A stretch of 36,136 nucleotides of DNA from Kiloniellaceae bacterium. Its GTDB lineage: Bacteria > Pseudomonadota > Alphaproteobacteria > Kiloniellales > Kiloniellaceae. The stretch lies in the NCBI GenBank assembly GCA_009377535.1, contig WHTV01000026.1:6963-43098 (forward strand). Direction: 5' to 3'. A model generated the notes under the pieces. It worked only from the letters and a program-made list of their open reading frames with translations, made no database searches and was not told the origin of the DNA. Positions 9,406 through 18,168 of this stretch are shown here, in pieces (within the stretch, counting starts at the first letter, position 1; each line of letters starts with the position of its first letter). The position numbers and the translations under genes are program-made.

Positions 9406-9532
9406 GCTGTCGTCCCGGCACTCGTTGCCGGGACCCATTGCCCGAGCCGCTCCCGGCGTGGATGCATACCTGGCACAGCGTTTCCGCTTGCCGATGCCAA
9501 TGGGTCCCGGGGCCAAGCCCCGGGACGACAGC
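9406..9532. repeat. 127-bp nested palindrome made of two inverted 35-bp REP-like units
   Basis: Outer arms GCTGTCGTCCCGG (9406-9418) and CCGGGACGACAGC (9520-9532) are exact complements. The inner arms CCGGGACCCATTG (9428-9440) and CAATGGGTCCCGG (9498-9510) are also exact. Each 35-bp unit folds alone: TCCCGGCA/TGCCGGGA on the left (9413-9433), and GTCCCGGGGC/GCCCCGGGAC on the right (9504-9526). The nine central bases of the two units differ, yet each keeps its own pairing. The 57 bp between units show no gene. It resembles a BIME or small MITE. Confidence 0.85.
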
Positions 9533-9597
9533 GGTGTGTGTGTTGCGAATTCATTGGAAGTCTAGGTGGCCGAGCCCCGGCCTAGAGGAGAGGTTCT

Positions 9598-11001
9598 GTG
9601 GCTGATACCAATTTCGATGTGATCGTCGTCGGCGGCGGGCCCGGCGGCTACGTGGCGGCGATCCGCGCCGCGCAGTTGAAGCTGAAGACCGCGGTGGTGG
9701 AGCGCGCCCACCTCGGCGGCATCTGCCTCAACTGGGGCTGCATTCCGACCAAGGCGCTGCTGCGCTCGGCGGAGGTCTACCACTATATGCAGCGCGCCGA
9801 AGACTATGGCCTGAAGGCCGAGAATGTCGGCTTCGATCTCGAAAAGGTGGTGAAGCGCTCGCGCGGTGTCGCCAAGCAGCTGAACGGCGGCGTCGGGCAC
9901 CTGCTGAAGAAGAACAAGGTCACGGTATTCGACGGCGCGGCCAAGCTGAACGGCCCCGGCAAGCTGACCGTCGCCAAGGACGGCAAGCAGGTCGCCGAGC
10001 TGACGGCACCGCACATCATCCTGGCGACCGGCGCCCGCCCGCGCGCGCTGCCGGGCATCGAGCCTGACAAGAAATTCATCTGGACCTATTTCGAGGCCAT
10101 GGTGCCGGAGACCATGCCGAAGTCTCTGCTGGTGATCGGCTCGGGCGCCATCGGCATCGAGTTCGCCTCCTTCTTCCACACGCTGGGCGCCGAGGTGACC
10201 GTGGTCGAGCTGCTGCCGCAGATCCTGCCGGTGGAGGACGAGGAGATCGCCAAGCACGCCCACAAGCGCTTCGAGAAGATGGGCATCAAGATCCTCACCG
10301 AGGCCAAGGTGACGGCGGTGAAGAAGAACTCAAGCAACGTCACCGCGACCATCGAGGACAAGGCCGGCAAGAAGACCGAGATCACTGTCGACCGGGTGAT
10401 CTCCGCTGTCGGCGTGCAGGGCAATATCGAAGACATCGGCCTGGAGAGCACCAAGGTGAAGACCGACCGCGGCATCATCGTGGCGGACGAGTACGGCCGC
10501 ACGGCCGAGAAGGGCATCTACGCCATCGGCGACGTGGCAGGGCCGCCCATGCTGGCCCACAAGGCCGAGCATGAGGGCGTCATCTGCGTCGAGACGATCG
10601 CCGGCCTGAACGACGTGCATCCGATGAAGAAGGAACAGATCCCTGGCTGCACCTACTGCCACCCGCAAGTCGCCAGCGTCGGCCTCACCGAAAAGAAGGC
10701 CAAGGAAGCCGGCTACCAGGTGAAGGTCGGCCGCTTCCCCTTCATGGGCAACGGCAAGGCGATCGCCCTGGGCGAGCCCGAGGGCCTGGTGAAGACGGTG
10801 TTCGACGCCAAGTCCGGCCAGCTGCTGGGCGCCCACATGGTCGGCGCCGAGGTGACCGAGCTGATCCAGGGCTATGTGGTGGCAATGGGCCTGGAGACCA
10901 CGGAGGCCGAGTTGATGCACGCCGTCTTCCCGCATCCGACCCTCTCCGAGACGATGCACGAGTCCGTGCTTGACGCCTACGGGCGCGTCATCCACATGTA
11001 A
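9598..11001 (+). CDS. lpdA: Dihydrolipoamide dehydrogenase (E3)
   Basis: FAD flavoenzyme that reoxidises dihydrolipoyl arms and makes NADH, acting in the cytoplasm with PdhABC. The 467 residues are the usual length. The FAD-binding motif VVGGGPGGYVAA (10-21) is followed by the redox disulfide GGICLNWGCIPTK (Cys43, Cys48), a second dinucleotide motif LLVIGSGAIGIEFASFF near 180, and the interface His-Glu pair in HPTLSE (His446, Glu451). The start is GTG with AGAGGAGAGG just upstream. It is separated from pdhC by the two exported proteins and a palindromic repeat, which may reduce read-through or stabilise one end of the transcript. Confidence 0.97.
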   Translation: MADTNFDVIVVGGGPGGYVAAIRAAQLKLKTAVVERAHLGGICLNWGCIPTKALLRSAEVYHYMQRAEDYGLKAENVGFDLEKVVKRSRGVAKQLNGGVGHLLKKNKVTVFDGAAKLNGPGKLTVAKDGKQVAELTAPHIILATGARPRALPGIEPDKKFIWTYFEAMVPETMPKSLLVIGSGAIGIEFASFFHTLGAEVTVVELLPQILPVEDEEIAKHAHKRFEKMGIKILTEAKVTAVKKNSSNVTATIEDKAGKKTEITVDRVISAVGVQGNIEDIGLESTKVKTDRGIIVADEYGRTAEKGIYAIGDVAGPPMLAHKAEHEGVICVETIAGLNDVHPMKKEQIPGCTYCHPQVASVGLTEKKAKEAGYQVKVGRFPFMGNGKAIALGEPEGLVKTVFDAKSGQLLGAHMVGAEVTELIQGYVVAMGLETTEAELMHAVFPHPTLSETMHESVLDAYGRVIHM

Positions 11002-11019
11002 CCCAGGAGGGAGCGCGGA

Positions 11020-11205
11020 TTGATCGGCAGCGAACGAATGGCCGAAGTGCCGAAAGCGCAGCAACGCGGGGTTTCCGCCGCGCCCAAAGAACCCTGGCTG
11101 GTGCGCGAACTCGTCGGTGAGTTCGTTTTCGCGCCCCTTGCGCGCGGGGCGCTCTGGCTGGTGTTGCATGCCGTCCTGATGGCGAAACGCCTCCTGCTGC
11201 CCTGA
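11020..11205 (+). CDS. Small single-pass membrane protein between lpdA and lipA
   Basis: The 61-codon frame starts at TTG 11020, which has an excellent AGGAGG (11005-11010) nine bases upstream. The next Met (ATG 11038, 55 residues) has no such site. The N-terminal half is polar. Residues about 36-57 (FVFAPLARGALWLVLHAVLMAK) form one likely membrane helix with an amphipathic character, followed by a short basic-hydrophobic end. I do not recognise a family. The position in the operon, 18 nt after lpdA and 24 nt before lipA, and the strong ribosome-binding site argue that it is translated. Confidence 0.6.
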   Translation: MIGSERMAEVPKAQQRGVSAAPKEPWLVRELVGEFVFAPLARGALWLVLHAVLMAKRLLLP

Positions 11206-11229
11206 TGCCGCGCGAGAGAAGTTGACGGA

Positions 11230-12189
11230 ATGGCCGAGAAGATCTCCAGCGAAGCCCCGCGGGTGCGCCACCCGGAGAAGGCCCACAAGCCCGACCAGGA
11301 GGTGAAGCGCAAGCCGGCCTGGATCCGGGTCAAGGCGCCGGTTTCGCGCGAGTACCAGGCGACCCGCGAGATCGTCCGGGAGCACAAGCTCCACACGGTC
11401 TGCGAGGAGGCGGCCTGCCCGAACATCGGCGAGTGCTGGGCGCAGCGCCACGCCACCATGATGATCATGGGCAGCATCTGCACGCGCGCCTGCTCCTTCT
11501 GCAACGTGGCGACCGGCCGGCCGGGCGCGCTCGATCCCTTCGAGCCGACCAACGTCGCATCAGCCGTCGCCAAGCTCGGCCTGAAGCACGTGGTCATCAC
11601 CTCGGTCGACCGCGACGACCTGGCCGACGGTGGCGCTGACCACTTCGCCCAGGTGATCCGGGCGGTCCGCGAAGCGGCGCCGGGAACCACCATTGAGATC
11701 CTGACGCCGGACTTCCTGCGCAAGGAAGGCGCCCTCGAGCTGGTGGTCGCCGCCCGGCCGGACGTCTTCAACCACAACCTGGAGACCGTGCCGCGGCTCT
11801 ACGCCGAAGTGCGCCCCGGCGCGCGCTACTTCCACTCCCTGCGCCTGCTCGACGAAGTGAAGCGCCTCGACCCCTCGATGTTCACCAAGTCCGGCATCAT
11901 GGTGGGGCTCGGCGAGAGCAAGTCCGAGGTGCTGCAGCTGATGGACGACCTGCGCTCGGCCGAGGTCGACTTCCTCACCATCGGCCAGTACCTGCAACCG
12001 ACCCCCAAGCATCACGTGGTCGACCGCTTCGTCACACCGGAGGAGTTCAAGCAGTACGAGGCCATGGCCTACAACAAGGGCTTCCTCATGGTGTCGGCCT
12101 CGCCGCTGACCCGCTCGTCCTACCATGCCGGCGACGACTTCGCCCGGCTGCGCGCCGCCCGGGAGGCCAAGCTGGCCGCCGCCGGTTAG
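11230..12189 (+). CDS. lipA: Lipoyl synthase
   Basis: Radical-SAM enzyme inserting two sulfurs into octanoyl-lysine of lipoyl domains such as those of PdhB and PdhC. The 319 residues carry the auxiliary cluster motif [12 protein letters not shown] (Cys58, Cys63, Cys69), the radical-SAM motif CTRACSFC (Cys84, Cys88, Cys91), and the C-terminal RSSY ligand segment ([12 protein letters not shown]). The ATG at 11230 follows GAGAGAAG. The close link to the pdh genes matches its job. No lipB is in the window. Confidence 0.98.
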   Translation: MAEKISSEAPRVRHPEKAHKPDQEVKRKPAWIRVKAPVSREYQATREIVREHKLHTVCEEAACPNIGECWAQRHATMMIMGSICTRACSFCNVATGRPGALDPFEPTNVASAVAKLGLKHVVITSVDRDDLADGGADHFAQVIRAVREAAPGTTIEILTPDFLRKEGALELVVAARPDVFNHNLETVPRLYAEVRPGARYFHSLRLLDEVKRLDPSMFTKSGIMVGLGESKSEVLQLMDDLRSAEVDFLTIGQYLQPTPKHHVVDRFVTPEEFKQYEAMAYNKGFLMVSASPLTRSSYHAGDDFARLRAAREAKLAAAG

Positions 12190-12227
12190 GTTCCCGGATA
12201 CCCGAAGCCCTCGTTTAGTCTGTCCTC

Positions 12228-12698
12228 ATGCCGATCCATAAAGAAAAGCGTGTCCTGCCCCACAGTCCGAGCCAGCTCTACGAGTTGGTCGTCGACATCG
12301 AGCGCTATCCGGAATTCCTGCCCTGGTGCCAGGGCGCGCGCATCCGCACGCGGCAGGAAGACCTCATCGTTGCGGACCTCATCATCGGCTTCAAGATGTT
12401 CCGCGAGCGCTTCACCAGCCGGGTGAGGCCCGATGCCGCGGCCCGGCGCATCGACGTCGTCTACGCCGAGGGACCCTTCAAGTACCTGGAGAACCACTGG
12501 GTCTTCGAGGAGCATCCCGAGGGTTGTCAGATCGACTTCTACGTCGACTTCGAGTTCCGCTCCAAGCTTCTGCAGAAGGTCATCGAGGGGCTGTTCCACG
12601 AGGCGGTGCGCCGCATGGTGCACGCCTTCGAGACCCGCGCCGACCAGCTCTACGGGCCGCCGGACCAGGCCGTTTCCTCGAAGCCCGCAAAGCCCTAG
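12228..12698 (+). CDS. COQ10/RatA-family START-like lipid-binding protein
   Basis: A 156-residue polyketide-cyclase/START-like protein with the family opening (PHSPSQLYELVVDIERYPEFLPWCQGARI, about 11-39), the central DLIIGFKMFRERFTSRV and a C-terminal amphipathic helix (VRRMVHAFETRADQLYG). Members are annotated either as coenzyme-Q-binding COQ10 or as RatA toxin. The two cannot be told apart from sequence alone, and in alphaproteobacteria the ubiquinone role is the usual reading. There is no RatB-like partner next to it, which favours COQ10. It starts 38 nt after lipA and is probably co-transcribed. Confidence 0.88.
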   Translation: MPIHKEKRVLPHSPSQLYELVVDIERYPEFLPWCQGARIRTRQEDLIVADLIIGFKMFRERFTSRVRPDAAARRIDVVYAEGPFKYLENHWVFEEHPEGCQIDFYVDFEFRSKLLQKVIEGLFHEAVRRMVHAFETRADQLYGPPDQAVSSKPAKP

Positions 12699-12742
12699 TC
12701 CGCACTGACGCACACGGCGTCGACGCCGGCGTTTTCAATGGT

Positions 12743-13171
12743 ATGCTCAACCGGCCGGCTCTCGGGAAGGCGGCAGCGGGGTTTGACGTGAAGGATTGCG
12801 AGCTGATCACGGTTGGGCGGGCCTACGGCCAGTCCGAGGCCGCCTTGGCCTTGGCGATGCTGAACGCGTCGGGCATCAGGGTGTTTGCGTCCTCATGGTA
12901 CACGGCGTCGATGGCGTGGCACTGGACCCATGCCATCGGCGGGGTCGAGTTGCGCGTGCCGGCCTCCCAGGCTGACCACGCCATGGAAGTCCTCGCCGGC
13001 TTTCAGGTGGCGCCGTGCCCCAAAAGCGCGTCGCGGCGCCTGCTGGTGGCCCTGGTCGGCTTGATCGTCTTGCTCTGGGTGGGCTTTCCGCCACCATCCT
13101 CCGGATTCTTCGTTGCTGCTTTGCGGCCGACCCCGCCGCGCGAATCGGTGCCCTCCAGCCTCCCTTCGTAG
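12743..13171 (+). CDS. DUF2007-like domain protein with a C-terminal membrane segment
   Basis: A 142-residue frame. Residues about 19-88 (CELITVGRAYGQSEAALALA, GIRVFASSW, then GGVELRVPASQADHAMEVLAGF) match the pattern of DUF2007, a small domain proposed to be a signal transducer: an amino-terminal strand, a helix with EA-x-L-A, then a V-x-V-P strand and helix. A Pro-rich tail after a hydrophobic stretch (about 97-115, RRLLVALVGLIVLLWVGF) suggests membrane anchoring. The start is uncertain: ATG 12743 and GTG 12788 both have weak ribosome sites. The gene converges on the protease gene ending at 13194. Confidence 0.6.
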   Translation: MLNRPALGKAAAGFDVKDCELITVGRAYGQSEAALALAMLNASGIRVFASSWYTASMAWHWTHAIGGVELRVPASQADHAMEVLAGFQVAPCPKSASRRLLVALVGLIVLLWVGFPPPSSGFFVAALRPTPPRESVPSSLPS

Positions 13172-13193
13172 CGTCCCTGCGCGCGAACAAGCT

Positions 13194-13925
13194 TCAGACG
13201 GCCGCGCTCGCCGCCAGGGCGGTGTAGTAGGTGATCGTCATCACGCTGTTGAAGACGCCGTGCAGGATGATGGCCGGCCACAGCGAGCCGCTGCGTTCGA
13301 CCACCGCGGCCAGCAGCAGCCCCATCAAGGCGAGCGGCGGCATCAGCATGGGAATGGCGTGCACCACGGCGAAGACGACCGCGCTGATCGGGGCCGCGTA
13401 GGCAAAGCGCAGGTGCTTGCGCAGCCAACCGAAGATCAAGCCGCGGAACACGATCTCCTCGACGAAAGGCACCACGACCCCGACCAGCAGCAGCATGCCG
13501 ATCAGGCTGGACCAGCTGAAGCCCTCGGGCGCCAGGGCCTGGAGCTGCGGGTTCTCGACCGGCCCGCCGAGGAGGGACTGGACGGCGAGGTTCACCAGCG
13601 AGACGATCGGCACGCAGAGCAGGCCGCCGGCGACCGCGAGACGGTACCAGGCTGGATAGGTCGGCCTGAGGCCGATGTCGGCCAGACGGAGGTGGTGGGG
13701 CCGCAGCACCAGCAGCCAGGCCATCGTGAGCAGGAAGACCGACTGTCCGGCAAAGAGGGCGAGCGTCGGCAGCAGCCCCGTGATCGCCCCGCCGGGAAAC
13801 AGGCCGGAGGCCAGGAAGCCGATGGTCAGGAAGCCAACGACGAAGACCAGCACCAGCAGCACCAGGTTCCAGGCCCGCACCGGCAGCGGCGGCAGGGGCT
13901 GCAATCGCGGTGGCAGAAACGACAT
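13194..13925 (-). CDS. CPBP-family intramembrane metalloprotease
   Basis: Abi/CAAX-like membrane protease of 243 residues with about six to eight hydrophobic segments. The catalytic signatures are EEIVFR (Glu156-Glu157, Arg161), a first His in FAVVHAIP (His189), and HGVFNS (His222, Asn226), as in CPBP glutamate-type proteases. Its substrate is unknown. Family members process prenylated proteins or peptides, or act in bacteriocin immunity. Its ATG directly abuts the cinA stop, so it is the last gene of the ispDF-pgpA-cinA operon. The link to an isoprenoid gene is suggestive but not evidence that the substrate is prenylated. Confidence 0.9.
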   Translation of the reverse strand: MSFLPPRLQPLPPLPVRAWNLVLLVLVFVVGFLTIGFLASGLFPGGAITGLLPTLALFAGQSVFLLTMAWLLVLRPHHLRLADIGLRPTYPAWYRLAVAGGLLCVPIVSLVNLAVQSLLGGPVENPQLQALAPEGFSWSSLIGMLLLVGVVVPFVEEIVFRGLIFGWLRKHLRFAYAAPISAVVFAVVHAIPMLMPPLALMGLLLAAVVERSGSLWPAIILHGVFNSVMTITYYTALAASAAV

Positions 13926-14417
13926 TCAGAGCACTTCTTCAAAGAGGCGCAGGGCCTCGCGCAGGGTGGCCAGACGCACCGCTGCCCGGTCCCCCGGGAA
14001 CAGGTGCCGCCGCGCCTGCGCCTTGCCCTCGCGCGTCGCCCAGCCGAGGTAGACCAGCCCCACCGGCTTGTCTTCGGTGGCGCCGCCGGGCCCGGCGATG
14101 CCGGTCGCCGAGACGGCCACGTCGGCCCGGGAGGCCTGCAGCGCGCCCTCGGCCATGGCGGCCGCGACCTCGGCGCTGACGGCGCCCGGGCCTGGGTGGT
14201 CGAGCAACGCCGGGGCGACGCTCAGCATCTCCGCCTTGGCCGCGTTGGAGTAGGTGACGAAGCCGCGGTCGACCACGTCGGAGGAACCGGCGATCTCCGT
14301 CAGGCATCCGGCGATGAGCCCGCCGGTGCAGGACTCGGCCGTCGCCAGCCGCTTGCCGGCTTGGCGGTAGAGGGCCAGCAGCGCTTCGGCCTGGCGCAGC
14401 AGCGGCGCGTCGAACAT
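13926..14417 (-). CDS. pncC: CinA C-terminal domain protein, nicotinamide-nucleotide amidohydrolase (PncC-type)
   Basis: A 163-residue single-domain CinA protein. Motifs are LATAESCTGGLIAGCLTEIAGSS (about 24-46), GFVTYSNAAKAEML and AVSATGIAGPGGATEDKPVGLVYLGW. The family deamidates nicotinamide mononucleotide to nicotinate mononucleotide in pyridine-nucleotide recycling. The N-terminal MoCF-type domain of full-length CinA is absent, which is normal for the stand-alone form. The start was set at 14417, where ATG overlaps the pgpA stop (ATGA). A longer open frame exists, but its extra residues have no homology I can see and overlap pgpA. Confidence 0.92.
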   Translation of the reverse strand: MFDAPLLRQAEALLALYRQAGKRLATAESCTGGLIAGCLTEIAGSSDVVDRGFVTYSNAAKAEMLSVAPALLDHPGPGAVSAEVAAAMAEGALQASRADVAVSATGIAGPGGATEDKPVGLVYLGWATREGKAQARRHLFPGDRAAVRLATLREALRLFEEVL

Positions 14418-14893
14418 CACGCCTTCTCCCAGAACCAGAGGATGGCGTAGACCACAGCGGCGGCGTAGAGGCCGGCGATGATATCGTCGGCCATGATGCC
14501 GAAGGACCCCTTCAGGTGCCGGTCGGCCCAGCCCACCGGCCAGGGCTTGGCGACGTCGAAGACGCGGAAGAACAGGAAGGCGAGCAGCACCCCGACGGGA
14601 TTGAGCCCGGCGGGGATCAGGGCCAGCCACTGGCCGGCGACCTCGTCGATGACGATGACGCCGGGGTCCTTCACGGCGAGAACCTGCTCATAGCTGTGGG
14701 CGGCCCAGAGGCCGAGGGCGAAGACTGCGACGGTGGCGATCAGCAGGCCGATCGGGCCCGACAGCCAGAACAGGGCGACACCGAAGGGCAGCGCCGCCAG
14801 CGAACCCCAGGTGCCCGGCGCCCAGGGCAGCAGGCCGGCGCCGAACCAGGTCGCGAGCAGCGAGGAGGGGAGCCAGGGGGAGGGAACGGACAT
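14417..14893 (-). CDS. pgpA: Phosphatidylglycerophosphatase A
   Basis: Membrane phosphatase making phosphatidylglycerol from its phosphate, 158 residues. PgpA signatures are WFGAGLLPWAPGTWGSLAALP (about 16-36), DPGVIVIDEVAGQWLAL (about 77-93) and a late RVFDVAKPWPVGWADRHLKGSFGIMADDIIAGLYA, which includes the acidic metal-binding residues. Three to four membrane segments are visible. It starts 4 nt after the ispDF stop and overlaps cinA by one codon's worth of bases, so the genes are coupled. Confidence 0.96.
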   Translation of the reverse strand: MSVPSPWLPSSLLATWFGAGLLPWAPGTWGSLAALPFGVALFWLSGPIGLLIATVAVFALGLWAAHSYEQVLAVKDPGVIVIDEVAGQWLALIPAGLNPVGVLLAFLFFRVFDVAKPWPVGWADRHLKGSFGIMADDIIAGLYAAAVVYAILWFWEKA

Positions 14894-14897
14894 GGGC

Positions 14898-16058
14898 TTA
14901 CAACACCGGGGGCAGGGCGATGGTTGCCACCGCCTGGGCGGCGATGCCTTCGCCGCGCCCGGTGAAGCCGAGTTTCTCCGTGGTGGTCGCCTTCACGCTG
15001 ACGCGCTCGGCCGGCAGGTCGAGCAGTCCGGCGATGCGCGCCACCATAGCCGCGCGGTGCGGTCCGATCTTCGGCGCTTCGCAGATCACGGTGACGTCGA
15101 GATGCAGCAGGCGGCCGCCGCGCGCCGCCACCAGGTCGCGGGCATGCACCAGGAACTTGCCGGAATCGGCGCCTTTCCATTGCGGATCGCTGGGCGGGAA
15201 ATGATTGCCGATGTCGCCGGCGCCGAGCGCCCCCAGAATGGCGTCGGTGAGGGCGTGCAGGCCGACGTCGGCGTCCGAGTGGCCGACCAGGCCGGCATGA
15301 TGCTCGATGCGCAGGCCGCAGAGCGTCACGTGGTCCCCCGGGCCGAAGGCGTGTACGTCGAAGCCCTGGCCGACGCGCGTTTCGTCTTGCCCGCCGCGCA
15401 GCCAGCGTTCCGCCGTGCCCAGGTCGTTCTGCGAGGTTACCTTCATGTTCTCCCGGCTGCCTTCCACCAAAGCCACCGCCAGCCCGGCCCGTTCGGCCAC
15501 CGCGGCGTCGTCCGTCAGTTCCTCGCCCGCCGCGGCCCGGTGCGCCGCCAGGATCTCCGCGAAGCGAAAACCCTGGGGCGTCTGCGCGGCCCAAAGCCCG
15601 GCCCGCTCGCGCGTTCCGGCAATCCTCCCATTGTCGCCTTGCTTCAGGGTATCGACCACCGGTAGCGCGGCGATGGCGCCGGCGTGTTCCGCCAGGGCCG
15701 CGATGACGCGGTCGATGATCGCCGGAGAGACGAAGGGGCGGGCGCCGTCATGGATGAGCACCTCGGCCGGCGCCGCGTCTGCCAGGCTTTCCAGACCGCG
15801 CAACACCGATTCCTGGCGGTTGCGGCCGCCGGCCACTGGCTCGCCCAGTCCGAGCCCCGCGGCCGCCGCGTCGTAAAGCGGGCGATCGTCCGGATGGATC
15901 ACCGCCTGCACCTGCGCGACGGCCGGATGGCGCGCGAAGGCCTGCAGGGTGTGGCGCAGCAGGGGAACGCCGGCCAGGGCCGCGTACTGCTTGGGCAGGC
16001 TGCCACCGAAGCGCTGTCCCCGCCCGGCGGCGACGATCAGCGCCGCTGTCTTTACCAC
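14898..16058 (-). CDS. ispDF: Bifunctional IspD/IspF enzyme of the MEP isoprenoid pathway
   Basis: A 386-residue fusion. IspD (about 1-225), the cytidylyltransferase, shows [35 protein letters not shown] and HDGARPFVS. IspF (about 230-386), the 2,4-cyclodiphosphate synthase, shows [33 protein letters not shown] and [19 protein letters not shown], with its zinc-binding Asp and His residues. The fused form is typical of alphaproteobacteria. GTG at 16058 was chosen because GGAG lies eight bases upstream and it is directly before the Rossmann-like start. Longer in-frame extension toward 16529 overlaps the divergent gene. Confidence 0.96.
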   Translation of the reverse strand: MVKTAALIVAAGRGQRFGGSLPKQYAALAGVPLLRHTLQAFARHPAVAQVQAVIHPDDRPLYDAAAAGLGLGEPVAGGRNRQESVLRGLESLADAAPAEVLIHDGARPFVSPAIIDRVIAALAEHAGAIAALPVVDTLKQGDNGRIAGTRERAGLWAAQTPQGFRFAEILAAHRAAAGEELTDDAAVAERAGLAVALVEGSRENMKVTSQNDLGTAERWLRGGQDETRVGQGFDVHAFGPGDHVTLCGLRIEHHAGLVGHSDADVGLHALTDAILGALGAGDIGNHFPPSDPQWKGADSGKFLVHARDLVAARGGRLLHLDVTVICEAPKIGPHRAAMVARIAGLLDLPAERVSVKATTTEKLGFTGRGEGIAAQAVATIALPPVL

Positions 16059-16148
16059 TGTGCGGGACTCCGCGCTGATTTCTGGGCTCACCGCCGCGAG
16101 CCTAGAGGCCCCTGGTGGCGCGGCCAAGAGGTGATATATAGGGGCAGC

Positions 16149-16952
16149 ATGAATACCTTGGTTTTGTCGCTCTCCGCTCTGGCCGCGCTGCTGCCGGCCA
16201 CGATGCTGCCCTTCCTGCGGCGCGCCACGCGCGCCGACAGCCTGTTCTGGCTGTTGCTCGGCGCAGCTCTGGCGGGCGCGTCGGTGCTCAGCGCGGTAAC
16301 CCTCGGCGCGCAGTGGCTGACCGACCTGTCGACGACCCTGTGGCTCGCCGTCGCGGTGTCGCTGGCACTCTTCGGCCTGGTGGTGCTGTGGCAGCGCGAG
16401 GCGGCCCGGCTGACCCCGCTGCTGCTGCCCTACCTGCTGGTGCTCGGCGCCCTGGCCACCGGCTTCGGGCCGCTGACTCAGCCGGAGCCGCTGCCGGGCG
16501 GCGCCCCCGATAACTGGCTTGTCGTCCACATTGCGGTCTCGGTGGTGACCTACGGCCTCTGCACCATCGCCGCCGTGGCCAGCGCCGCGGTCGTCCTGCA
16601 GGAAAGCGCACTGAAGGGGCGCAGACCCACCAGCTTCACCCGCATGCTGCCTTCGGTCGCCGACTCCGAGCGCCTGGAAGTCCGCCTGCTGACCGCCTCC
16701 GAGGTCGTTCTGGGCCTGGGGATCGCCACGGGAATTTCAGAACTCTACGTCACTTCCGGGGAGTTCTTCACGTTCAGTCACAAGACTCTCTTCGCGGTTC
16801 TGGCGTTCCTGATGATCGGCATCCTGCTGTTGCTCCACCACCGCAGCGGCCTGCGCGGGCGCCGCGTCGCCCGCGTCGTGCTGGTGGCTTACCTGCTCCT
16901 CACCCTGGCCTATCCGGGCGTCAAGTTCGTCAGCGAGGTGCTGCTGACCTAG
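16149..16952 (+). CDS. YpjD/CcsA-like cytochrome c assembly membrane protein
   Basis: A 267-residue polytopic protein with about eight hydrophobic helices. The C-terminal half carries family features: [21 protein letters not shown], an LQE...LK connector, a helix with [16 protein letters not shown], then [10 protein letters not shown] and a closing [12 protein letters not shown]. This matches YpjD/CcsA-like members of the cytochrome c assembly family. The tryptophan-rich WWD haem-handling motif of true CcmC/CcsA is not evident, so haem binding is unproven. It is divergent from ispDF. TATATA at 16134-16139 lies only about 10 nt before the ATG, which itself has AGGGG. Confidence 0.85.
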   Translation: MNTLVLSLSALAALLPATMLPFLRRATRADSLFWLLLGAALAGASVLSAVTLGAQWLTDLSTTLWLAVAVSLALFGLVVLWQREAARLTPLLLPYLLVLGALATGFGPLTQPEPLPGGAPDNWLVVHIAVSVVTYGLCTIAAVASAAVVLQESALKGRRPTSFTRMLPSVADSERLEVRLLTASEVVLGLGIATGISELYVTSGEFFTFSHKTLFAVLAFLMIGILLLLHHRSGLRGRRVARVVLVAYLLLTLAYPGVKFVSEVLLT

Positions 16953-17172
16953 GCCAGCAGCTCGGAGCCCGAACACAATGCCGGTTTTTCGTGCAGTATC
17001 GGGCCGCCGACTGTGCGCAGGCGGGCAATGCTTCGTGACAGCGCCCAAATTTTGTGCATCAATCCGGCCTTCGGATGGGGGCTGCGTACCGCCAGTAAAG
17101 GGAATCCCTGCCGTGCCCGGCCCTGGCGCCAGCACGCGGAAGATCCTTGTGGCCGCGAAGGAAAGAGAGACG

Positions 17173-18168
17173 ATGGGTATTGCCATCGGCAAGGTTGAGC
17201 TGCCGGCGCCGGTCATTCTGGCGCCCATGTCCGGCGTCACGGACCAGCCGTTCCGTCGCCTGGTCAAGGAATTCGGCGCCGGCCTGGTGGTGTCGGAGAT
17301 GATCGCCAGCAATGCGATGATCCGCCAGATGCGCGAATCGGTGAAGGAATCCCGCAAGATGTCCGGCGACTGTGCGGCGGAGTTTCCGCTGTCGGTGCAG
17401 CTTGCCGGGCGCGAGCCCGAGGTCATGGCGGAGGCCGCCAGACTGAACCAGGACCGCGGTGCCGCCATCATCGACATCAACTTCGGCTGCCCGGCCAAAA
17501 AAGTGACCAACAAGGCCTGCGGTTCGGCCATCATGCAGGATGCCTGTCTCGCCGGCGAGATCATGGCTGCCGTGGTGCGGGCGGTCGACCTGCCGGTCAC
17601 CGTGAAGATGCGCACCGGCTGGAGCCTCGAACATCGCAACGCCGCGGCCATCGCCCGCATTGCCGAGGACTGCGGCGTGAAGATGCTGACCGTGCACGGG
17701 CGCACCCGCTGCCAGAAGTATGCCGGCACGGCGGATTGGGATTTCGTGCGCCAGGTGAAGGATGCGGTCTCCCTGCCGGTCGTGGTCAACGGCGACATCG
17801 TGACGGTGGAGGACGCCGCCGAGGCGCTGGCGCGCTCCGGCGCCGACGGCGTGATGATCGGCCGCGGCGCCTACGGACGTCCCTGGTTCCTGCGCCAGGT
17901 CATCGACTACCTGCGCGACGGCAGCCGCACGCCGGCACCGAGCCTCGCCCGGCGGGTCGAGGTGATGCTGGCGCATTACGAGGACCTGCTGGTGCTCTAC
18001 GGCCGCCACAACGGCGTGCGCGTCGCGCGCAAGCACCTCGGCTGGTACGCCAGGGGGCTCGACGGCGCGGCGGAGTTCCGCACCCGCATGAACCGCGAGG
18101 ACGATCCGGCCCGCGTGATGGACATGATCCGGGCGCTCTTTGCGCCGGCGCTCGAGAAGGCTGCGTGA
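17173..18168 (+). CDS. dusB: tRNA-dihydrouridine synthase (DusB/NifR3)
   Basis: FMN-dependent enzyme reducing uridine to dihydrouridine in tRNA, 331 residues. Conserved parts are [14 protein letters not shown] (17-30), [11 protein letters not shown] with catalytic-type Cys106, [30 protein letters not shown] and [13 protein letters not shown]. The ATG at 17173 has GGAAAGAGAG upstream. The frame extends further up but without recognisable sequence. In alphaproteobacteria this gene (nifR3) heads the ntrBC operon, and its stop here overlaps the ntrB start (TGATG). The 220 nt upstream carry no gene. A GCGC...GTGC dyad at 17041-17057 has wrong spacing for an NtrC site. Confidence 0.96.
   Translation: MGIAIGKVELPAPVILAPMSGVTDQPFRRLVKEFGAGLVVSEMIASNAMIRQMRESVKESRKMSGDCAAEFPLSVQLAGREPEVMAEAARLNQDRGAAIIDINFGCPAKKVTNKACGSAIMQDACLAGEIMAAVVRAVDLPVTVKMRTGWSLEHRNAAAIARIAEDCGVKMLTVHGRTRCQKYAGTADWDFVRQVKDAVSLPVVVNGDIVTVEDAAEALARSGADGVMIGRGAYGRPWFLRQVIDYLRDGSRTPAPSLARRVEVMLAHYEDLLVLYGRHNGVRVARKHLGWYARGLDGAAEFRTRMNREDDPARVMDMIRALFAPALEKAA

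Noticed and set aside
16059..16529. Upstream extension of ispDF on the minus strand
   Set aside because: The extra residues are low-complexity and overlap the YpjD-like gene. The GTG at 16058 directly precedes the IspD fold.
17041..17057. GCGC...GTGC dyad before dusB as an NtrC site
   Set aside because: The half-sites are two bases too far apart and one is imperfect. It is not a credible NtrC box.
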